Notes under the pieces: generated by a model
What the model was told of the DNA's origin: nothing
The model's database searches: none
The model's input: the letters and a program-made list of their open reading frames with translations, nothing else
Assembly (NCBI RefSeq): GCF_014655715.1
Contig: NZ_BNBM01000009.1
Span: forward strand, 124,001-188,000
From: Streptomyces lanatus
GTDB lineage: Bacteria; Actinomycetota; Actinomycetes; Streptomycetales; Streptomycetaceae
Length of the DNA: 64,000 nt
Direction: 5' to 3'
Position numbers and translations under genes: made by a program
Shown here: piece by piece, positions 43,414 through 52,014 of the stretch
How positions within the stretch are numbered: the stretch's first letter is position 1
How the letters are laid out: every line of letters begins with the position of its first letter

Positions 43414-43827
43414 TCAGAGGTCTTTGAGTGGTGCCCGTTCGGGCTGTCGGGCGTCCACGTCGAGGTGCTCTCCGACCCGGTTGACGAGCAGGGTCATCTC
43501 GTAGGCGATCTGGCCGATGTCGGCGTCCGCGCCGCTGAGCACGCACAGACAGCTGCCGGTGCCCGCCGCGGTGACGAACAGTACGGCGTCATCGAACTCG
43601 ACCATCGTCTGACGTACTCTGCCCGCGCCGAAGTGCCGTCCCGAGCCTTTGGCGAGGCTGTGCAGTCCGGACGAGACGGCTGCGAGGTGCTCGGCGTCCT
43701 CGCGGCGAAGTCCCGTACTCGCACCCGTCACCAGACCGTCGTTGGACAGCACCAGCGCGTGTCGCACATGATCGACGCGCTCGGTCAGATCGTCCAGTAG
43801 CCAGTCGAGCCCCTGGTTCTGCGCCAT
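43414..43827 (-). CDS. Second roadblock/LC7 protein (CvnB paralogue)
   Basis: A 137-aa roadblock-fold protein starting MAQNQGLDWLLDDL. It is closely similar to the conservon copy at 45988-46425 through the whole domain (HALVLSNDGLVTGAS, LRREDAEHLAAVSSG, SLAKGSGRHFGAG, VRQTMVEFDDA). Such proteins regulate small GTPases. It lies downstream of the conservon beyond a PPOX gene on the other strand, so it is likely a duplicated CvnB now expressed on its own. Confidence 0.85.
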   Translation of the reverse strand: MAQNQGLDWLLDDLTERVDHVRHALVLSNDGLVTGASTGLRREDAEHLAAVSSGLHSLAKGSGRHFGAGRVRQTMVEFDDAVLFVTAAGTGSCLCVLSGADADIGQIAYEMTLLVNRVGEHLDVDARQPERAPLKDL

Positions 43828-43922
43828 GTTCCGGTCTCCCCGTGTAGATGTCTCCCCCTGCACCGGAGGTCTCTTCGCCACCCTTCCCGACGATCCGGTT
43901 CCCGGGCAAGGAGGATGGGGGC

Positions 43923-44351
43923 ATGGCGAAGAAGATGACCGATGAGGAATGGCGGGCGTTCGTCTCGCACGGCACGCGCACCGCGAAGCTGTCGACGGTG
44001 CGGGCCGACGGAAGCCCGCATGTGACCCCGATCTGGTTCGTGCTCGACGGCGACGAGCTGGTGTTCAACACGGGCAGTTCGAGCGTGAAGGGCCGCAATC
44101 TGGTGCGTGACGGCCGGGTGGCGCTGTGCGTGGACGATGACCGGCCGCCCTACTCCTTCGTGGTCCTCCAGGGCCGCGCGCGGATCTCGGAGGACCTCGA
44201 GGAGCTGAGGCACTGGGCCGGTCGTATCGGGGCGCGGTACATGGGTGAGGAGCGCGCGGAGGAGTTCGGGGCGCGCAATGGCGTCCCGGGTGAGCTCCTC
44301 GTCCGCGTCACGATTCAGAAGGTGCTGGCGGAGCGGGACGTGGCCGACTGA
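43923..44351 (+). CDS. PPOX-class F420-dependent oxidoreductase
   Basis: A 142-aa split-barrel flavin/F420-fold protein. The TRTAKLSTVRADGSPHVTPIWF, then SVKGRNLVRDGRVALCVDD and RVTIQKVLAERD patterns are those of the pyridoxamine-phosphate-oxidase-like, F420-using group. The ATG at 43923 follows AAGGAGG. It is transcribed against the conservon, with its promoter in the 95-bp gap shared with the roadblock paralogue. Likely a small F420H2-dependent reductase; substrate unknown. Confidence 0.85.
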   Translation: MAKKMTDEEWRAFVSHGTRTAKLSTVRADGSPHVTPIWFVLDGDELVFNTGSSSVKGRNLVRDGRVALCVDDDRPPYSFVVLQGRARISEDLEELRHWAGRIGARYMGEERAEEFGARNGVPGELLVRVTIQKVLAERDVAD

Positions 44352-44408
44352 CGGCGGTCCGTACGCCATCGGCGCCCGTGCCACCGGCGGGTCAGGAGAG
44401 GAGTCCCA

Positions 44409-44777
44409 TCAGTCCTCACCCTGGGCGAGGATGCGGGCGAGGTCGCGGCTGAGGGCGCGCAGCTGGTCGGCCGACTCGGCAAGAGCGTCGGCCAGTTGCT
44501 CGACCTCGTGCGGCGTGTGGGTGCCTGTGATGTCGGCGCCCTCGATGTACAGGCCGACGGTGCGGTCGGCGCTGGAGAACGGGGCCTGGGTGAGGAAAGC
44601 ACGGAACATTTCGCGGCCGCCGGGGGCGATGACGTGCTCGGGCCCGTCGTGGGAGATGTCGACCTTGTACTGGGTGAGGCCGTCAGCAGAGTGGCCGGTG
44701 CACCGGTCGGGTTCGTCGATCTCCAGGGGCTTGACCACGAAGACGGTGAGCGTGGCCTTGCGGGGCTCGGTGTTCAT
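44409..44777 (-). CDS. DUF6907-like hypothetical protein
   Basis: A 122-aa soluble protein (start at ATG 44777; a GTG at 44804 gives nine more residues). The stretch DRCTGHSADGL then DISHDGPEHV and a helical C-terminus HEVEQLADALAESADQLRALSRDLARIL resemble the DUF6907 family. It follows the conservon GTPase gene by 30 bp on the same strand, so it may be the fifth gene of the conservon operon. Family placement is tentative. Confidence 0.55.
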   Translation of the reverse strand: MNTEPRKATLTVFVVKPLEIDEPDRCTGHSADGLTQYKVDISHDGPEHVIAPGGREMFRAFLTQAPFSSADRTVGLYIEGADITGTHTPHEVEQLADALAESADQLRALSRDLARILAQGED

Positions 44778-44807
44778 CGGGTCGGCGCCGGCAGGGTCGG
44801 GCACCGG

Positions 44808-45413
44808 TCAGCCGACGGAGTTGAGCAGCCGGGCGGTGTGCATCCGGCCGGCGTACTCGACGAGTCGGATCAGTACCTCCTTTCCCGAGGCCCGGTCCCG
44901 GGCGTCGCAGAGCACGACCGGCGTCCCCTGGTCAAGGTCGAGGGCGCGTGAGACGTCGTGGGCGCCGTAGGTCCGGGCGCCCGCGAAGCAGTTGACGGCC
45001 ACGACGAACGGGATGTGCCGGTGCTCGAAGTAGTCCACGGCGGGGAAGCAGTCCTCCAGGCGCCGGGTGTCGGCGAGAACCACGGCACCCAGAGCGCCTT
45101 GTGACAGCTCGTCCCAGAGGAACCAGAAGCGGTCCTGGCCCGGGGTGCCGAAGAGGTACAGGGACAGCCCGGACCGGATGGTGATGCGCCCGAAGTCCAT
45201 GGCGACGGTCGTGGTGACCTTCTGGCTCACGCCACCGGTGTCGTCGACCGACTGACCGGCCTCGCTGAGGAGTTCCTCAGTACGCAGCGGCCGGATCTCG
45301 CTGACGGCGCCCACCAGGGTGGTCTTGCCCACGCCGAATCCGCCGGCGACAAGAATCTTCAACGCCAGGGCGGCCGTGTCGGCCTCGGAGGCGTCGGAGT
45401 GCTCGGGGACCAT
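44808..45413 (-). CDS. cvnD: Conservon GTPase-like protein (CvnD)
   Basis: A 201-aa protein with P-loop GGFGVGKTT near residue 24-32 and the sequence LFGTPGQDRFWFLWDEL characteristic of CvnD-type small GTP-binding proteins. It is the fourth protein in a conservon, a signalling set of histidine-kinase-like CvnA, roadblock CvnB, DUF742 CvnC and GTPase CvnD. These complexes are thought to work at the membrane much like receptor-coupled G proteins in controlling development and antibiotic production. Confidence 0.92.
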   Translation of the reverse strand: MVPEHSDASEADTAALALKILVAGGFGVGKTTLVGAVSEIRPLRTEELLSEAGQSVDDTGGVSQKVTTTVAMDFGRITIRSGLSLYLFGTPGQDRFWFLWDELSQGALGAVVLADTRRLEDCFPAVDYFEHRHIPFVVAVNCFAGARTYGAHDVSRALDLDQGTPVVLCDARDRASGKEVLIRLVEYAGRMHTARLLNSVG

Positions 45414-45551
45414 CGATCACTTCTCTCGGGAGTACCGGCATTTTTCGAGGTATCTATGTGAAGTCAGCATCATGACAACTACCGCCGCACTTCGTGGGGT
45501 TGGAACGGTTTTGGCTCGATGCGACCGTCTCGTTCCGGTTCGGTGTCTCAT

Positions 45552-45965
45552 CTACAGCGCTCGCAATCCGGCGATCACCTCGCGCAGGATCCGCTCGTCG
45601 GGGAGCTGCGCGGGCGGCACCGGACGGCTGACGGTGACGCGCCCCAGTTCCAGGAGGTCGCCGAGCAGCACCCTGACGACTCCGACGGGCAGATCTGCTC
45701 CCGCGGCGAGCTCGGCGACCGACTGGGTCTCCGGTCGGCACAGGTCGATCAGGGACCGGTGTTCCGGCCCGAGCGTGGTGTCGTCGCCGGTGCCGCTCGC
45801 CGTGGTGGCGAGTGTGACGAGGGCGATCAGGTCGAAACGCACCCCGCTGGGGCCTGGTCTGGTGCGTCCACCGGTCATGGCGTACGGGCGGACCAGAGGC
45901 CCGGCCTCGCCGTCGTACCACTGGCTGCCCGGCTCGCGCGGGGCGCCGTTCGTGTCCTCGGTCAT
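45552..45965 (-). CDS. cvnC: Conservon DUF742 protein (CvnC)
   Basis: A 137-aa protein with the DUF742 pattern: GPLVRPYAMTGGRT, then LIDLCRPETQSVAELAAGADLPVGVVRVLLGDL, a helix-turn-helix-like segment. It lies 22 bp after the roadblock gene and 138 bp before cvnD. In conservons, CvnC binds the other components and could contact DNA, though this has not been shown for most systems. Confidence 0.9.
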   Translation of the reverse strand: MTEDTNGAPREPGSQWYDGEAGPLVRPYAMTGGRTRPGPSGVRFDLIALVTLATTASGTGDDTTLGPEHRSLIDLCRPETQSVAELAAGADLPVGVVRVLLGDLLELGRVTVSRPVPPAQLPDERILREVIAGLRAL

Positions 45966-45987
45966 GCGCGCGGACCGCCCTTCCGGC

Positions 45988-46425
45988 TCATCCCGTGGCG
46001 GGTGGCCGCGCGGCCGCGCGTGGCGGTGTGTAGAGGTGCTCGCCGACCCGTTTGACCAGCCGTGCCATCTCGTACGCCACCAGCCCGATGTCGGCGGTCA
46101 CGGCGGTGAGGACGGCGAGGCAGGAGCCGTCGCCTGCGGCCGCGACGAACAGGAAGGCGTCGTCCATCTCGACCATGGTCTGACGGACCCCACCGGCACC
46201 GAAGTGCCGCCCCACGCCCTTGGCCAGGCTGTGGAAACCGGAGGCGACCGCGGCGAGGTGCTCGGCGTCCTCACGGCGTAGGTCCGTGGACGCGCCCACG
46301 GCGAGCCCGTCGTTGGACAGCACCACGGCGTGCCGCACCTCTCTGACGCGCAGCACCAAGTCGTCGAGCAGCCAGTCCAGTTCGCCGGACCTCTGGGCGG
46401 CTCTCATGCTCGGATCCTGGATCAT
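45988..46425 (-). CDS. cvnB: Conservon roadblock/LC7 protein (CvnB)
   Basis: A 145-aa roadblock protein (MIQDPSMRAAQRSGELDWLL). It overlaps the kinase-like gene (cvnA) by 4 bp. The whole domain is paralogous to the orphan at 43414-43827. In conservons this protein sits between the kinase-like receptor and the GTPase and probably stimulates nucleotide exchange or hydrolysis. Confidence 0.92.
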   Translation of the reverse strand: MIQDPSMRAAQRSGELDWLLDDLVLRVREVRHAVVLSNDGLAVGASTDLRREDAEHLAAVASGFHSLAKGVGRHFGAGGVRQTMVEMDDAFLFVAAAGDGSCLAVLTAVTADIGLVAYEMARLVKRVGEHLYTPPRAAARPPATG

Positions 46426-48935
46426 GCGGGGTCTCCTTCAGTGCTGTCGCCGCGCCGCGTGGGTTCTGGGGTGGCGCCGCGACCGGGTTGCCTGCCGCCG
46501 CCGCGCGCCCAGCCGTCGCGGTAGGCGGCCATGCGGTCCCTGACGAGTTCGGGGGTGCGCCGGTCGTCGTCGTGGAAGGCGGTCGTCCCGGCCTGTTCCT
46601 CGATGCGCCCTTCGCGTAGTTGGGGGGCGAGGCTCGCCTGGCGTACGCGGCGTGGCAGGTCGTCGGCGGCTATGGAGTCGTCCGTTGGGCGGTGTAGTCG
46701 CAAGGTGGTGACTCCGGGGGGTGGGGTGTGGTTCGCCGTCCGGGTCTCGGTCGGTGCGGGAGCCACCAGGGCGGGCCGGTCGGCGGCCGCCTGGACGGGC
46801 TCCTGGTGCCTCTCCGTGACGGGCACACGCGCGTGGTCGTGTTCCGCCAGCCGCGGGGGGTCCGCCGCCGCGCCGGGGGAACGTTCCGCGGAGGCGCCGT
46901 GCAGCAGGGCTGTGGGCAGTAGGACGACCGCGGTCGTGCCGCCGTAGGGCGAGGTGCGCAGGTGCACCTTGATGCCGTGTCGGGCGGCGAGCCTGCTGAC
47001 CACGAAGAGGCCGAGACGGTCGCTGTCGAACAGGTCGAGCGCCTCGGACTGTTCGATGCGCCGGTTGGCCTCGGTCAGGGTCTCCTTGCCCATGCCGAGG
47101 CCGCGGTCCTCGACCTCGACGGCGTATCCATTACCGACGGGTTCGCCGGTGACGCGCACGCGCGTGTGGGGCGGCGAGAACTGGGCGGCGTTCTCGACGA
47201 GCTCGGCGAGAAGGTGGGTGAGGTCGGCGACGGCCGCGCCGACGACGGAGGTCGCGGGCAGCTGACGTACCTCCACGCGCGCGTAGTCCTCCACTTCGGA
47301 GACGGCCGCGCGGACCACGTCGGTGAGGGAGACCGCCATCCGCCAGGCGCGTCCGGGCGCCGCCCCGGAGAGGATGATCAGGCTCTCGGCATGGCGCCGC
47401 ATGCGGGTGGTGAGGTGGTCGAGCCGGAAGAGGTCGCTCAGTTCGTTCGGGTCGTCGGAGCGCCGTTCCATGCTGTCCAGGAGGGTCAGTTGGCGGTGGA
47501 CGAGCACCTGGCTGCGGCGGGCGAGGTTGACGAAGACGCCGGAGATGCCGCTGGCGAGTTCGGCGCGCTCCACGGCAGCTCTGAGGGCGGCGCGGTGGAC
47601 GGTGCCCAGGGCCTCGCCGACCTGGCCGGTCTCGTCCTCGGCGGGCGGCCCTGTGGGTGCCTCGGCCCGGATGTCGATCTCCTCTCCGGCGCGCAGCTTC
47701 CGCATGGCCTCGGGCAGTTTGCGCCGGGCGATCTCCAGGGCGCTGTTGCGCAGGCTGACCAGCTCGACCACCAGGCCGCGGCCGATGCGGACGGAGATCA
47801 CGAGCGAGGCGATCACAGCGACGAGGCCGAGCAGGACCGCGGCGCCGGCCGCGGTGAGCAGACCACGGGCGAAGGGGTCGGCGCGCTCCGCGACATCGCG
47901 CCCCGCGTCCTGCTCGATGGCCCGCATGGCGCCCTGCACGCGTGCGTGTGCCTTGCTCCAGACGCCTTCTGGCGCCGCGTCGATCGAGCCCGCGCGGGGT
48001 GACATGGCGAGGACCTTGTCCTCGACGGCCGTCACGGTCGCGTAGTCACTGCCGTCGGCGAGGCTCTGCCAGGCCGCGCCTTCGGATCCGCGGAGGTCGG
48101 CCACGGCGGACGCGGTGAGGGTACGGCGGGTGTCGACGGCTCCGGTGAACAGCCGCAGCCGCTCTCCGTCGAGGTGTCCGGCCAGGCGTGCGCTGCCCAG
48201 CACCACGTCCTCCTGGGCCAACGCCTCTCCCGCGCGGGCGAATTCGAGCAGCACGCGCGCATCGGAGCCGAGCTCGGCGTCCTGGATGCCCGTGAGGGCG
48301 CCGCCCACCGAGAAGGCGGTCGCGATGGTGATCGTGTAGCGCCCGTAGGCCTCGTCCCAGCCCGAGCGGCGGTCGAGAACGGCACTCCGCAGGGCGCTCA
48401 ATTGCTCGGCGCCGCTGACGAAGGCCTGGAGTCGTCCGGCGACTCCGGCGGGGAGATCTCCTCCGTCGGCGACGGTGTTGCGGTCGCCCAGCCGGAGCCG
48501 CGCCACGGCCTTGTCGGTGTCCTGAGCGCGCTTCCTCAAGTCATCGCCGCGTCCCGTTGACGGGTCGGTGGCGTAGCGCACGGCGGCCGCGCGTTCGGCC
48601 TGGAGGGCGGTCACGGCCGCGGTGACGGGGGTCCTGATCTCCGAGTCGACATGCTGCAACTGACGCAGCCTGGAGACGTCCTGCGCGGTGGTGACCGTGG
48701 CGTAGGCCCACAGGGCCAGCAGCGAGACGACGGGCACCATCAGCAGACAGATGATCTTGGCGCGGACGGTGCGCGGACGTATGGGCCAGTGCTCCGCGCG
48801 CGGGGGCGGCGTCCCGCCCGGGGGCTCGTCCGGTCCTTCGTCGGCCGGTGGTCCGGCGTGGGCGCGGCGGCCGCGCGCCGGAGGCGGTGCCGACGTGTCG
48901 GCGTCGGCTGCGGTGGTCCTACGGGGTGGGCGCAT
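46422..48935 (-). CDS. cvnA: Conservon sensor histidine kinase-like ATPase (CvnA)
   Basis: An 837-aa membrane sensor. After a Pro-rich N-terminus (about 1-50), a first helix (IICLLMVPVVSLLALWAYA) is followed by an extracellular nitrate/nitrite-sensing (NIT-like) domain, a second helix region near 355-385, a HAMP-like segment and an ATPase domain with HATPase motifs (LVENAAQFSPP, DRGLGMGKETL). There is no classical phospho-acceptor histidine motif that I can recognise, as expected for this receptor group. The C-terminal tail is low complexity. It starts the conservon. Confidence 0.9.
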   Translation of the reverse strand: MRPPRRTTAADADTSAPPPARGRRAHAGPPADEGPDEPPGGTPPPRAEHWPIRPRTVRAKIICLLMVPVVSLLALWAYATVTTAQDVSRLRQLQHVDSEIRTPVTAAVTALQAERAAAVRYATDPSTGRGDDLRKRAQDTDKAVARLRLGDRNTVADGGDLPAGVAGRLQAFVSGAEQLSALRSAVLDRRSGWDEAYGRYTITIATAFSVGGALTGIQDAELGSDARVLLEFARAGEALAQEDVVLGSARLAGHLDGERLRLFTGAVDTRRTLTASAVADLRGSEGAAWQSLADGSDYATVTAVEDKVLAMSPRAGSIDAAPEGVWSKAHARVQGAMRAIEQDAGRDVAERADPFARGLLTAAGAAVLLGLVAVIASLVISVRIGRGLVVELVSLRNSALEIARRKLPEAMRKLRAGEEIDIRAEAPTGPPAEDETGQVGEALGTVHRAALRAAVERAELASGISGVFVNLARRSQVLVHRQLTLLDSMERRSDDPNELSDLFRLDHLTTRMRRHAESLIILSGAAPGRAWRMAVSLTDVVRAAVSEVEDYARVEVRQLPATSVVGAAVADLTHLLAELVENAAQFSPPHTRVRVTGEPVGNGYAVEVEDRGLGMGKETLTEANRRIEQSEALDLFDSDRLGLFVVSRLAARHGIKVHLRTSPYGGTTAVVLLPTALLHGASAERSPGAAADPPRLAEHDHARVPVTERHQEPVQAAADRPALVAPAPTETRTANHTPPPGVTTLRLHRPTDDSIAADDLPRRVRQASLAPQLREGRIEEQAGTTAFHDDDRRTPELVRDRMAAYRDGWARGGGRQPGRGATPEPTRRGDSTEGDPA

Positions 48936-48999
48936 GGCCTCCTCGCTCGGAAGTGGTTCGGGGCATGCCGTCAGGCCTCGCGGGTGCGGTCCGGTCGCG

Positions 49000-49773
49000 C
49001 TAGCCCGCGACGCCTTCGACCGATCTCTGGGCCGACGCGGACGCCTCGCGCTCCCCCGTGGTGGGCGACAGCGCGACGAAGGCGGAGGTGAGGAAGAGGT
49101 ACGACCCGAGGCCGACGGCGAGGGGGAAGATGAACTGCATCGCCGTGGCCCCGGGCAGGACCTCGTCGGAGGGTGTGACCTCCACGCCGACCGCGAACAT
49201 GCCGGTGTAGTGCATGCTGCTGACCGCCGCGCCCATGATCAACGAGGCGATGGTGACGGCGACGGGCGACTTGATGTTGAGCGCGGCCCACAGCGCCGCG
49301 GTCGCCGCGACCACGGCGATCAGTACGGAGAGGCCGACCAGCAGGGGGTCGTAGGTGACGTCGCCGTGCAGTCGTACGGCGGCCATGCCCAAGTAGTGCA
49401 TGCTCGCGACGCCGAGACCGGTGGTGAGACCGCCCACGAAGAGCGCGCGGGCGCGGTCACGGCCGTATCCGACGGCGAAGACGCCGGCGCATACGACGGC
49501 CATGGCGACGAGGAGGCTCAGGATGGTGAGCGGCACGTCGTAGCGGATGTCGGTGCCACCGACGCTGAAGCCCAGCATGGCCACGAAGTGCATGGTCCAG
49601 ATGCCGGTGCCGATCGCCGAGGCGGCGGTGACGAGCCAGTTGCGGCGCGACCGGCCGGTGGCACCGAGCGCGCGGACGGTGCAGCGCAGGCCGAGCGCGG
49701 CACCGGTGCAGGCCATGACGTACGACAGCACGGGGGTCAGCCAGCCGAGGGCGGCGTGGTCCAGGTGTCCCAT
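49000..49773 (-). CDS. MHYT-domain integral membrane sensor
   Basis: A 257-aa membrane protein with seven helices. Three copies of the MHYT-type metal/gas-sensing motif are present: MHFVAML, MHYLGMA and MHYTGMF. These proteins are predicted to bind copper and sense O2, CO or NO. The ATG at 49773 is chosen over the GTG at 49779. It lies 64 bp upstream of the conservon kinase-like gene on the same strand (48936-48999 between them), so joint expression is plausible. It has no output domain, so it likely signals through a partner. Confidence 0.88.
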   Translation of the reverse strand: MGHLDHAALGWLTPVLSYVMACTGAALGLRCTVRALGATGRSRRNWLVTAASAIGTGIWTMHFVAMLGFSVGGTDIRYDVPLTILSLLVAMAVVCAGVFAVGYGRDRARALFVGGLTTGLGVASMHYLGMAAVRLHGDVTYDPLLVGLSVLIAVVAATAALWAALNIKSPVAVTIASLIMGAAVSSMHYTGMFAVGVEVTPSDEVLPGATAMQFIFPLAVGLGSYLFLTSAFVALSPTTGEREASASAQRSVEGVAG

Positions 49774-49916
49774 GGCCACGGGACGCTAGCCGGGGCAGGG
49801 GCGCACGAAGGGGGCGCATTTCGAAAGCTGTTGGAATATGACGTCGTGATGCATCGGAACGACCGCGTCACGCTCGAACATGCGCACAGCGGCGTCATCC
49901 GTGCCGGTGAGGGATC

Positions 49917-50525
49917 ATGCGGAGCATGAGCGACGACCACACACACGTGCAGGAGTTCTTCACGGCCCGCGCCGCCGACTGGGACAGCAAATTCCCCGAC
50001 GACGGGCCCGTCTACGCGGCCGCGGTCGCCGAGCTCGGGCTGCGCGAGGGCGCTCGCGTCCTCGACGCGGGCTGCGGCACCGGGCGTGCCCTGCCGCCGC
50101 TGCGTGCCGCCGTGGGGCCCTCCGGAGTGGTCCTGGGTGCCGATCTGACCCCGGCCATGCTGGAGGCCGCCGTACGGGCAGGACGGGACGCGGACGGGCA
50201 GTTGCTGCTCGCCGACGTGGCCGCGCTTCCGTTGCGGGCGGATTCGCTCGACGCGGTGTTCGCGGCCGGCCTGATCGCGCACCTGCCCCATCCCGCCGAG
50301 AACCTGCGGGAGTTGGCCCGGGTGGTGCGCCCCGGCGGCACGCTGGCGCTGTTCCATCCGATCGGACGAGCGGCGCTCGCGGCACGCCAGGGCCGGCAGA
50401 TCACCCCGGAAGACCTACGGGCCGAGCCCAACCTGCGTCCGCTGCTGGCCGGCTCCGGATGGCGTATGACGTCGTACGTCGACGAGGACGACCGCTTCCT
50501 GGCGTTGGCCTCGCGGGATTCCTGA
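49917..50525 (+). CDS. Class I SAM-dependent methyltransferase
   Basis: A 202-aa protein. The AdoMet-binding motif VLDAGCGTGRAL follows the N-terminal VQEFFTARAADWD, and ADSLDAVFAAGLIAHLP is the post-I acidic region. The ATG at 49917 has GAGGG 4 bp away; an ATG at 49926 is also possible. Convergent with the hydrolase gene (4 bp between stops). The methyl acceptor is unknown; the domain is of the ubiquinone/menaquinone-like type used by many small-molecule methyltransferases. Confidence 0.85.
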   Translation: MRSMSDDHTHVQEFFTARAADWDSKFPDDGPVYAAAVAELGLREGARVLDAGCGTGRALPPLRAAVGPSGVVLGADLTPAMLEAAVRAGRDADGQLLLADVAALPLRADSLDAVFAAGLIAHLPHPAENLRELARVVRPGGTLALFHPIGRAALAARQGRQITPEDLRAEPNLRPLLAGSGWRMTSYVDEDDRFLALASRDS

Positions 50526-50529
50526 CGGC

Positions 50530-51285
50530 TCACCCCCGCCCGACGACGACCGCGACGAAGGCGTCGGGATTGTCGAACATGACGTTGTGGCCGGCTCCGG
50601 GCACGGTCACCACACGCACACCCGCTGCCTCCAGGGCTCGCCTCCCGAGGAGTTCACCGCTCGACTCGCCCTGAAGGAACACGCGGTCGACCGACAGTCC
50701 TTCGAGGATGTCCCGCATGATCGGCACGGAACCGCGCCGCAGCGCCACGGCACTGCGGTGCAGGGCCCGCGGGTCGGCCAGCCGCATGGTCGCCGCCCAC
50801 ACGGGCCCGACGGCTTCCAGCACACTCGCGTGGGCGCCTGCGACGTAGTCCTCCTCCTCGTATGCCGTGATCCATGCGCTGCCCGCGGCGGGCGGGGGCG
50901 AAGCGTCGAGGTTGGCCTCGGTGAGGACCAGCCGGGAGACGAGGTCGGGCCGCCGATGAACGAGCACGATGGCCACGGAGCCGCCCATGCTGTGCGCGAT
51001 CAGTTCGGCGCCACCGAGCCCCGCCGCGTCCAGGGCCACGGCCAGGGCGTCCGCGTGCTCCTCCAAGGTGTAGCCGAAGCTCTCGGGCCGGTCGCTGATG
51101 CCATGCCCCGGAAGGTCGACGAACAGGGTCCGCCGACCCGCGAGTTCGGGCCGGGCCGCGACATGGGCGTGGTACACGGAGGAGACCGACCCCAGTCCGT
51201 GCACATACACGCGCGCGGGCCCCTCCCCCGGCGCCTCCGTCCATCGGATGCAGCTGCCCTTGCCGTCGAATTCGGCCTGCTTCAT
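50530..51285 (-). CDS. Alpha/beta-hydrolase fold protein
   Basis: A 251-aa hydrolase. The nucleophile elbow is AHSMGG with S99, the oxyanion HGLGS loop is at 29-33 and the C-terminal VPGAGHNVMFD carries the catalytic histidine. It has no signal peptide. It is divergent from a PadR regulator at 51400, with a repeated GATGTA element between them, so its expression is probably regulated by that protein. The substrate is unknown. Confidence 0.87.
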   Translation of the reverse strand: MKQAEFDGKGSCIRWTEAPGEGPARVYVHGLGSVSSVYHAHVAARPELAGRRTLFVDLPGHGISDRPESFGYTLEEHADALAVALDAAGLGGAELIAHSMGGSVAIVLVHRRPDLVSRLVLTEANLDASPPPAAGSAWITAYEEEDYVAGAHASVLEAVGPVWAATMRLADPRALHRSAVALRRGSVPIMRDILEGLSVDRVFLQGESSGELLGRRALEAAGVRVVTVPGAGHNVMFDNPDAFVAVVVGRG

Positions 51286-51322
51286 CGAGCCCCCTCGGAA
51301 TCATGACCAGCACCCGCACTAT

Positions 51323-51373
51323 ATACATCGCAACAGATGTATCAAGCATCCGATGTATCCACCTCACGATGTA
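51323..51373. promoter_or_regulatory. PadR-type operator: 7-bp inverted repeat plus 16-bp-phased GATGTA repeats
   Basis: ATACATC (51323-51329) and GATGTAT (51336-51342) form an inverted repeat with a 6-bp spacer. GATGTA then recurs at 51352 and 51368, so three copies are spaced exactly 16 bp apart. The region sits between the divergent hydrolase and PadR starts and is AT-rich against the background. Confidence 0.7.
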
Positions 51374-51399
51374 CAGCGGATCCGCGCAACAATGTGGCC

Positions 51400-51924
51400 A
51401 TGCTTGAGCTCGCCATCCTCGGATTCCTCTACGACACCCCGCTCCACGGCTACGAGCTGCGCAAACGCATCGCGGCACTGACCGGGCACGTGAAACCCGT
51501 CGCCGAGAGCACGCTGTACCCCGCGATCAAAAGGCTGGAGAAGGCCGACCTGCTGGCCCGGACCACCGAACCCGGATCCGTGGCCGCTCCACGTCACGTC
51601 CTGACTCTCACCGAGCAGGGCAGACGGGAACTGCGCCGCCGCCTCGCCGAACCGGACCCGCGTGACATCAGCGACGAGAACCGGTGGTTCACGCTGCTCG
51701 CGTTCCTGCGGCACCTGGACGACACCGCCGCCCAGTCAGCCGTACTGCGGCGTCGGCTGGCCTTCCTCGAGGAGCCGGCGAGCTTCTTCTACGACGGCGA
51801 CCGGCCCCTGCGCGCAGAGGAACTGGACGATCCGTTCCGGCGCGGCATCCTGACCATCGCGCGGGCCACGTCCAGGGCCGAGCTCACCTGGCTGCGCGAG
51901 ACGATCGCCTCACTCGACGACTGA
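51400..51924 (+). CDS. PadR-family transcriptional regulator
   Basis: A 174-aa protein. The N-terminal winged helix (ILGFLYDTPLHGYELRKRIAAL then STLYPAIKRLEKADLLAR) is the PadR signature; the C-terminal helical part gives dimerisation. The ATG at 51400 was chosen to start at the conserved MLELAILG. Leader is short and the upstream element at 51323-51373 is the expected operator. It probably represses itself and the divergent hydrolase gene, with an aromatic or other ligand releasing it. Confidence 0.88.
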   Translation: MLELAILGFLYDTPLHGYELRKRIAALTGHVKPVAESTLYPAIKRLEKADLLARTTEPGSVAAPRHVLTLTEQGRRELRRRLAEPDPRDISDENRWFTLLAFLRHLDDTAAQSAVLRRRLAFLEEPASFFYDGDRPLRAEELDDPFRRGILTIARATSRAELTWLRETIASLDD

Positions 51925-52014
51925 TCCGTGAGGTCATTCGGGCCGTCGAGAGCCCTTCACCCCGTCGTCCCTCTTCTGCCGTCGAGGCTCCAACTCTACG
52001 TTGATTAGGAGGAG

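Noticed and set aside
45454..45921. 155-codon frame overlapping cvnC.
   Set aside because: Arg-rich and out of frame with DUF742, which is well supported by family motif and conservon order.
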